This document shows positions 5,157 through 8,619 of a DNA stretch of 8,619 bases, in pieces. The translations under genes were made by a program, and so were the position numbers. Location: contig JBCBZE010000128.1 in NCBI GenBank assembly GCA_039815505.1, positions 1 through 8,619 on the forward strand, written 5' to 3'. Under the pieces are notes generated by a model that made no database searches, had not been told where the DNA came from, and saw only the letters and a list, made by a program, of their open reading frames with translations. Each line of letters starts with the position of its first letter. The stretch's first letter is position 1. Origin of the DNA: CANLWN01 sp039815505. GTDB taxonomy: Bacteria; Bacteroidota; Bacteroidia; Flavobacteriales; Flavobacteriaceae.

Positions 5157-6068
5157 TTAGAGCGGCTTAACTTCCAATGCCGTGACATCCCACTCGGACA
5201 ATTTTGCCCCGGCCTGGTAGGCACTTTCCAAGAAATCCAAAAGGACCGCTTTTGGGTCTGTTTCTTTTCTAAGTGCATTATAGTCCAAAAAAGCCATGGG
5301 ACTTCCATTGGAATCTATCCATTTAGCCGCTTCAGGTGCCAAAATTTCATACTCCAATCCATTGGGCGATGGGTATACATAGGCGTAAAAGGCAGGGTCT
5401 CGAACATCTTTGTCACCAAACCAAAATCCAAAACTGATCACTTCATGGGAATAGGCATCCCTATCCGCCAAGCCTGCTTCGGGCATGTCGGGGCCTTTTT
5501 CCCCAGAAAATCGGGTAACCGCCAAATCCATATGATGCCAGTATAAATGAACCGGGCAAGTTTTGCTGTAAGACCTTCCACTGAATTCCTTGAAAACGAG
5601 GTCCACAAGCAATAAAAGTCGCCAAAAACGTTGTACATGATCCGCTTGATAACTCTTGTGCATGGTACATTCCGGAAAAGGGACATCATCGGAAAGATCG
5701 TAGGGTACGGCCCATATATCTGCCCGCACGCCCAAGTTATTTAATGTATCCATGGTTTTGTGATAAAAATCGGCTACGGAAAGGCCATGGTGAAGTTTAA
5801 AAAAACGGTGTTCCCCTTTACTGGTATAAACCTGAAGTTGATGTTGCGTAAAATCGAACTGAATCTCAAAGCTAAAGTCGTCATAGGGAATGGTATCGGT
5901 ATAAAGGCCTCGACTGTTTACATATAGGGTAATGTACCACCAGTGGTTTTTACGGGGCATGAGGGCCAATCGTATTTTACCAATAATCTGAATATATCTG
6001 TGTAGGGTTTCCTTGGTTTCTTCCCAAGTTTCCAAGGGAAATGATGGAAAAAGTTCTTTCGCTTTCAT
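5157..6068 (-). CDS. DUF5996 family protein
   Basis: From the ATG at 6066-6068 the protein has 303 residues. It matches what I know of the DUF5996 family: WEETKETLHRYIQIIGKIR near the N-terminus, NHWWYITLYVNSRGL (about 41-55), SVADFYHKTMDTLNNLGV, PVHLYWHHMDLAVTRFSG (about 172-189) and YSHEVISFGFWFGD (about 206-219). There is no signal peptide or membrane segment, so it should be cytoplasmic. Conserved His in HWW, HLYWHH and SHE could form an active or metal site, but the family's function is unknown to me. An upstream in-frame ATG at 6125 would add MIPFRQYTRYVRKHANIKG. I prefer 6068 because family members begin just before the LP.FPL.TWE.T motif and AAAAGG directly precedes it. It stands alone, converging on the SCO cluster. 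Confidence 0.88.
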   Translation of the reverse strand: MKAKELFPSFPLETWEETKETLHRYIQIIGKIRLALMPRKNHWWYITLYVNSRGLYTDTIPYDDFSFEIQFDFTQHQLQVYTSKGEHRFFKLHHGLSVADFYHKTMDTLNNLGVRADIWAVPYDLSDDVPFPECTMHKSYQADHVQRFWRLLLLVDLVFKEFSGRSYSKTCPVHLYWHHMDLAVTRFSGEKGPDMPEAGLADRDAYSHEVISFGFWFGDKDVRDPAFYAYVYPSPNGLEYEILAPEAAKWIDSNGSPMAFLDYNALRKETDPKAVLLDFLESAYQAGAKLSEWDVTALEVKPL

Positions 6069-6125
6069 ACCTTTTATATTAGCGTGCTTTCTGACATAGC
6101 GGGTGTATTGCCTAAACGGGATCAT

Positions 6126-6305
6126 GTTCTTAAAAACCCCAGAACTTAAAGTTAAGGATTACGAGCAGCTTATGCAATAGATAGCAAAGGCCATGGTGTC
6201 GCAAAACCTATGTGGGATAGTATTATATTAAAATATGATAGGGTCAATTTTTGGGCAGCATTGCGATAATTATGGTTTATTGTATGTTTGTATAAACACT
6301 TAATT
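6126..6305. other. Divergent intergenic region, DUF5996 / sorbosone dehydrogenase
   Basis: About 180 bp lie between two divergent genes. The right end holds the promoter-like element for the + gene (6261-6290). The left end has an inverted repeat, GTTCT (6126-6130) and AGAAC (6141-6145), near the DUF5996 start. I found no convincing reverse-strand promoter and no gene in between. Confidence 0.5.
6261..6290 (+). promoter_or_regulatory. Flavobacterial promoter (TTG-N19-TATGTTTG)
   Basis: TATGTTTG at 6283-6290 is a perfect match to the Bacteroidota -7 element TAnnTTTG. A TTG at 6261-6263 lies 19 bp upstream, within the reported spacing for the -33 element. Transcription would begin near 6296, giving a leader of only about 10 nt before the ATG at 6306. 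This also argues against the in-frame TTG at 6288 as the start codon. Confidence 0.55.
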
Positions 6306-7508
6306 ATGAAAGTTATTTTCTGCACTAAATGGATTGTTCCGATATTGGTTTTATCCATATTGTTAGTTTCATGTAATCAAAAAAAAGAAAAAACAACAAC
6401 GACCCAACAGGTAATTCAGTATGATGAGCCAGCATCTGCTTTACCAACAGATAGGTTACGGCTTCCCGAAGGGTTCAAAATAGAAGTATATGCGGACAGT
6501 TTGGATGGTGCGCGCTCTATGGCCATGAGTGATAATGGAACGTTATTCGTAGGCACTAGGAATGAGAAAACTGTTTATGCCATACAGGATTTGGATGGTG
6601 ATTTCAGAGCCGATCATACCATTGTCCTGGATACTACTTTTGAAGTGCCCAATGGAATAGCTTTTAAAGATGGAGCGCTGTACGTCGCAGAAGTGAATCG
6701 TTTGTTGCGCTATCCAAATATAGAAGGGCGATTGAAGAATCCACCTTCTCCGGAAATCATCTATGATGATTATCCTACCGAATTTCATCATGGATGGAAG
6801 TATATCGCCTTTGGTCCAGACGGCAAATTGTACGTACCTGTGGGAGCGCCATGCAATATTTGTGAGAGCTCCAGTGAAGATGAGCGCTATGCGACCATTA
6901 CGCGTATGGATCCCGATGGGGGTAATCGGGAAATCTATGCTAAAGGGGTTCGTAACACCGTAGGGTTTACCTGGCATCCCGAAACGGGCGATTTATGGTT
7001 TACCGATAATGGAAGGGATATGATGGGAGACGATGTGCCGCCGTGCGAATTGAACAGGGTTGCTAAAGCTGGTCAACATTTTGGATATCCGTATTGCCAT
7101 GGAGGAACAGTGAAAGACCCTGAATTTGGTGATACTTTTCCTTGTTCGAATTTTGTTCCTCCCGTACAATCCCTAGGCGCCCATGTAGCTCCGTTGGGCG
7201 TGAAATTTTATACGGGTTCCATGTTTCCCGAAAAATATAAGGGAATGGCGTTCATTGCCGAACATGGTTCGTGGAATCGTTCCTCCATGGTCGGTTATAA
7301 AATTGCACTGGTAAAACTGGATGGGAACAAGGCGGTAAGCTATGAAACCTTTATTGATGGATGGCTGGATGAAGAAAAACAGGAACGCTTTGGGAGACCC
7401 GTGGATCTACTGTTTTTAGAAGATGGCTCTTTATTGATATCGGATGATTTTGGTGATGCCATTTACCGGGTTTCCTATGAAGGCAATGCAATGGCAAGTA
7501 ATCCATAA
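6306..7508 (+). CDS. PQQ-type sorbosone/sugar dehydrogenase-like lipoprotein
   Basis: This is a 400-residue protein with a signal peptide ending LLVSC (C23). From about residue 50 it is a six-bladed-propeller-type domain of the L-sorbosone / soluble glucose dehydrogenase superfamily. Visible signatures are LPEGFKIEVYAD (53-64), VPNGIAFKDGALYVAE (114-129), EFHHGWKYIAFGPDGKLYVP (159-178), KGVRNTVGFTWHPETGDLWF (213-232), NGRDMMGDD and FGRPVDLLFLEDGSLLISDD. Family members oxidise sugars or aldoses using pyrroloquinoline quinone; many environmental homologues have no proven substrate or cofactor. The start was placed at ATG 6306, because the upstream in-frame TTG at 6288 lies in the -7 box and would disturb the signal peptide. 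The gene appears monocistronic, with a 177-bp gap to the next gene and no partner cytochrome in view. Confidence 0.9.
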   Translation: MKVIFCTKWIVPILVLSILLVSCNQKKEKTTTTQQVIQYDEPASALPTDRLRLPEGFKIEVYADSLDGARSMAMSDNGTLFVGTRNEKTVYAIQDLDGDFRADHTIVLDTTFEVPNGIAFKDGALYVAEVNRLLRYPNIEGRLKNPPSPEIIYDDYPTEFHHGWKYIAFGPDGKLYVPVGAPCNICESSSEDERYATITRMDPDGGNREIYAKGVRNTVGFTWHPETGDLWFTDNGRDMMGDDVPPCELNRVAKAGQHFGYPYCHGGTVKDPEFGDTFPCSNFVPPVQSLGAHVAPLGVKFYTGSMFPEKYKGMAFIAEHGSWNRSSMVGYKIALVKLDGNKAVSYETFIDGWLDEEKQERFGRPVDLLFLEDGSLLISDDFGDAIYRVSYEGNAMASNP

Positions 7509-7559
7509 AATACTTTTCATATATCTGTGCTACGTTTTTTATGTTTCCCAGGTAATGAA

Positions 7560-7589
7560 CAATCACTTTCAACAAAGGTTCAATCACTT
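7560..7589 (+). repeat. Direct repeat CAATCACTT, 21-bp period
   Basis: The exact 9-mer CAATCACTT occurs at 7560-7568 and 7581-7589, separated by 12 bp. Similarity continues after each copy (CAACAAAGGT and CAAAAAGGT) if a gap is allowed. It lies about 40 bp upstream of the -33 element of the following gene. The spacing places both copies on the same face of the helix, as for a regulator site, but the sequence does not fit the LytTR pattern. Confidence 0.5.
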
Positions 7590-7630
7590 CAAAAAGGTAA
7601 TTTATACAAGTTTTCGGGAAAGATCGGCAC

Positions 7631-7660
7631 TTTGACCCCATGGCATATGTTGCACTTTTG
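7631..7660 (+). promoter_or_regulatory. Flavobacterial promoter (TTTG-N18-CACTTTTG)
   Basis: TTTG at 7631-7634 and CACTTTTG at 7653-7660 (five of six fixed positions of TAnnTTTG) are 18 bp apart. This fits the -33/-7 layout of Bacteroidota vegetative promoters. It would give a leader of roughly 20 nt before the ATG at 7686. Confidence 0.5.
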
Positions 7661-7685
7661 TATCAACAAATAATAACTTAAAAAC

Positions 7686-8069
7686 ATGAATATGGAAAGT
7701 ATCAAAACACCACATGAAGAAGAATTGTTGATAAACGTAAATGAAGTCACAAAGCTCTTGTCCGAAGGAAAATTTATAGAGGCCATGGAGGAATATCTGG
7801 ACAGGGATGTACAACTTATCGAAGGGAATAATGAGCCAAAAATTGGAAAGGAATTTTGCTTGGCCGAAGAAAAAAAGCTATTGGACACAGTGGTTGCATT
7901 TCACGGATATAAAGTTATAAGTGGCCCTTCAGTTAAAGGAGACACCACTTTTTATGAGGCGGTAATGGAGTTTAGGACCAAGGATGGAACCGAACATAAA
8001 TTTGAACAAGTGGTACGATCAAAATGGAAAAACGGTAAAATAATAAATGAGCGCTATTACCATGCTTAA
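7686..8069 (+). CDS. NTF2/SnoaL-like small protein
   Basis: This cytoplasmic protein has 127 residues and no signal peptide. The pattern is that of a cone-shaped NTF2/SnoaL fold: N-terminal helices (EEELLINVNEVTKLLSEGKF, IEAMEEYLDRDVQLIEG), a GKEFCLAEEKKLLDTVVAF helix, then long strands (YKVISGPSVKGDTTFYEAVM, FEQVVRSKWKNGKIINERYY). Proteins of this fold range from isomerases and hydrolases to pure binding or dimerisation modules, so no reaction can be given. A second ATG at 7692 would shorten it by two residues. The gene has its own promoter-like element (7631-7660) and a strong terminator (8099-8133), so it is probably transcribed alone. Confidence 0.85.
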   Translation: MNMESIKTPHEEELLINVNEVTKLLSEGKFIEAMEEYLDRDVQLIEGNNEPKIGKEFCLAEEKKLLDTVVAFHGYKVISGPSVKGDTTFYEAVMEFRTKDGTEHKFEQVVRSKWKNGKIINERYYHA

Positions 8070-8098
8070 TATGTAGAATACCTTATGGTTAATGCTTT

Positions 8099-8133
8099 AA
8101 AAAGGGAACGTCCAATGGATGTTCCCTTTTTTT
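8099..8133 (+). terminator. Rho-independent terminator after the NTF2-like gene
   Basis: AAAGGGAACGTCC (8101-8113) pairs with GGATGTTCCCTTT (8117-8129) around a three-base loop AAT. All 13 positions pair, including one G-U, and two more A-T pairs extend the base. A run of seven T (8127-8133) closes it on the + strand. It begins 29 bp after the TAA of the NTF2-like gene. Confidence 0.88.
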
Positions 8134-8272
8134 ATGATTGGTTAAATCGATTCAAGGACTTTAAACGACGATTAAACATAAAGCCATTTGGCATGCTTTA
8201 CAACATGTGCATATTTAGGTCATCCAAGTATATGGATTAAACAATATCTAAATATCATAAAAACATAGTAAG
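8134..8272. other. Intergenic leader before the last lipoprotein gene
   Basis: These 139 AT-rich bases should hold the promoter of the gene starting at 8273. The best candidate is TTTG at 8187-8190 with TATTTAGG at 8212-8219, a poor match to the -7 element. I see no ORF or strong hairpin here. Confidence 0.4.
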
Positions 8273-8619
8273 ATGAGAATATTATACATCATTACCGGCC
8301 TAATCCTAATTTTCCTCAATGGTTGTAATGAACAACATAAAGAAATTGTCCAATCTGAAAAAACAAGACTGGAAAAATGGACAGAAGACCTTAACTATTT
8401 TGAGAACGAGTATCTCAACAACTCCAAAACCTATACAAAGGATTCCATGAATTCTTGCAAGCTATTGATCACTGATTTAAAAACAAAGATCCCTACCTTG
8501 TCCGATAACCAAATTGTCTTGGAACTATCTAAATGCGTTGCCATGGCCAATAACGGACATACTACCATACATCTTAGTGAAATGGATAAAATACCCGTAC
8601 GCTTTTATTGGTTCGCAGA
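8273..8619 (+). CDS. Lipoprotein, possible S41-type peptidase N-terminus, 3' truncated
   Basis: The ATG at 8273 opens a frame that stays open to the window end (115 complete codons). The signal peptide MRILYIITGLILIFLNGC has a good lipobox (L-N-G-C18). Residues ~20-90 are mostly helical and charged. A motif NNGHTTIHLSEMDKIPVRFYW then appears near residue 94. Its G-H-T followed by a P-x-R-F-x-W strand resembles the region just before the protease core in C-terminal-processing-like S41 peptidases (typically ..GHT..., then LPxRFxxFxDGLY). No catalytic Ser/Lys can be seen because the gene runs off the window. The lipoprotein call is firm; the S41 call is tentative. Confidence 0.75.
   Translation, partial: MRILYIITGLILIFLNGCNEQHKEIVQSEKTRLEKWTEDLNYFENEYLNNSKTYTKDSMNSCKLLITDLKTKIPTLSDNQIVLELSKCVAMANNGHTTIHLSEMDKIPVRFYWFA

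Noticed and set aside
6126..6145. Inverted repeat GTTCT-N10-AGAAC as an operator for the DUF5996 gene
   Set aside because: Five-base arms in a short AT-rich region are expected by chance, the match does not extend, and it overlaps possible N-terminal coding sequence if the gene starts at 6125.
6288..6305. TTG start at 6288 for the sorbosone dehydrogenase-like gene
   Set aside because: It lies inside the perfect -7 promoter element, and the ATG at 6306 gives a normal lipoprotein signal peptide.

Overview
The window looks like a chromosomal segment of a marine-type Bacteroidota, most likely a member of the Flavobacteriaceae. This rests on AT-rich intergenic DNA, almost no Shine-Dalgarno sequences, promoter-like TTG/TTTG...TAnnTTTG elements, several lipoproteins with short signal peptides, and protein families typical of that group (LytTR/LytS pair, YHYH protein, YwqK repeats, SCO, DUF5996). 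No species can be named from the sequence alone. I saw no rRNA, tRNA, transposase or CRISPR array.

Layout. Bases 1-733 (+) hold the 3' part of a large beta-sandwich protein, probably a secreted sugar-active or sugar-binding protein. Converging on it are a LytTR response regulator (756-1421, -) and its overlapping LytS-type sensor kinase (1414-2433, -). A 183-bp divergent intergenic region (2437-2619) follows. It carries a striking 21-bp-period direct repeat that fits the known LytTR-domain operator layout: two 9-mers around CCGTTCA separated by 12 bp. Running away from it on + is a compact four-gene cluster: a small two-EF-hand envelope protein (2620-2916), a YHYH-domain lipoprotein (2936-3709), a YwqK/MORN-type repeat lipoprotein (about 3657-4337) and an SCO-family thiol/copper lipoprotein (4315-5010). 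The last three overlap or nearly overlap. A 39-codon ORF (5007-5126) starts in an ATGA overlap with the SCO stop codon.

The rest is a set of single genes. They are a DUF5996 protein (5157-6068, -), a PQQ-type sorbosone-dehydrogenase-like beta-propeller lipoprotein (6306-7508, +) with its own flavobacterial promoter, an NTF2/SnoaL-like small protein (7686-8069, +) with a promoter and a strong intrinsic terminator (8099-8133), and the start of another lipoprotein that resembles the N-terminus of an S41-type peptidase (8273 to the window end, +).

How they may work together: the most coherent unit is the kinase, the regulator, the LytTR-type operator and the EF-hand/YHYH/YwqK/SCO cluster (756-5010). 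I read it as a two-component-controlled envelope module with several likely metal-binding members: two EF-hand loops for Ca2+, His-rich YHYH motifs, and a Cys/Cys/His site for copper or redox. The regulatory link and the metal theme are inferences. The domains, overlaps and repeat geometry are directly visible.
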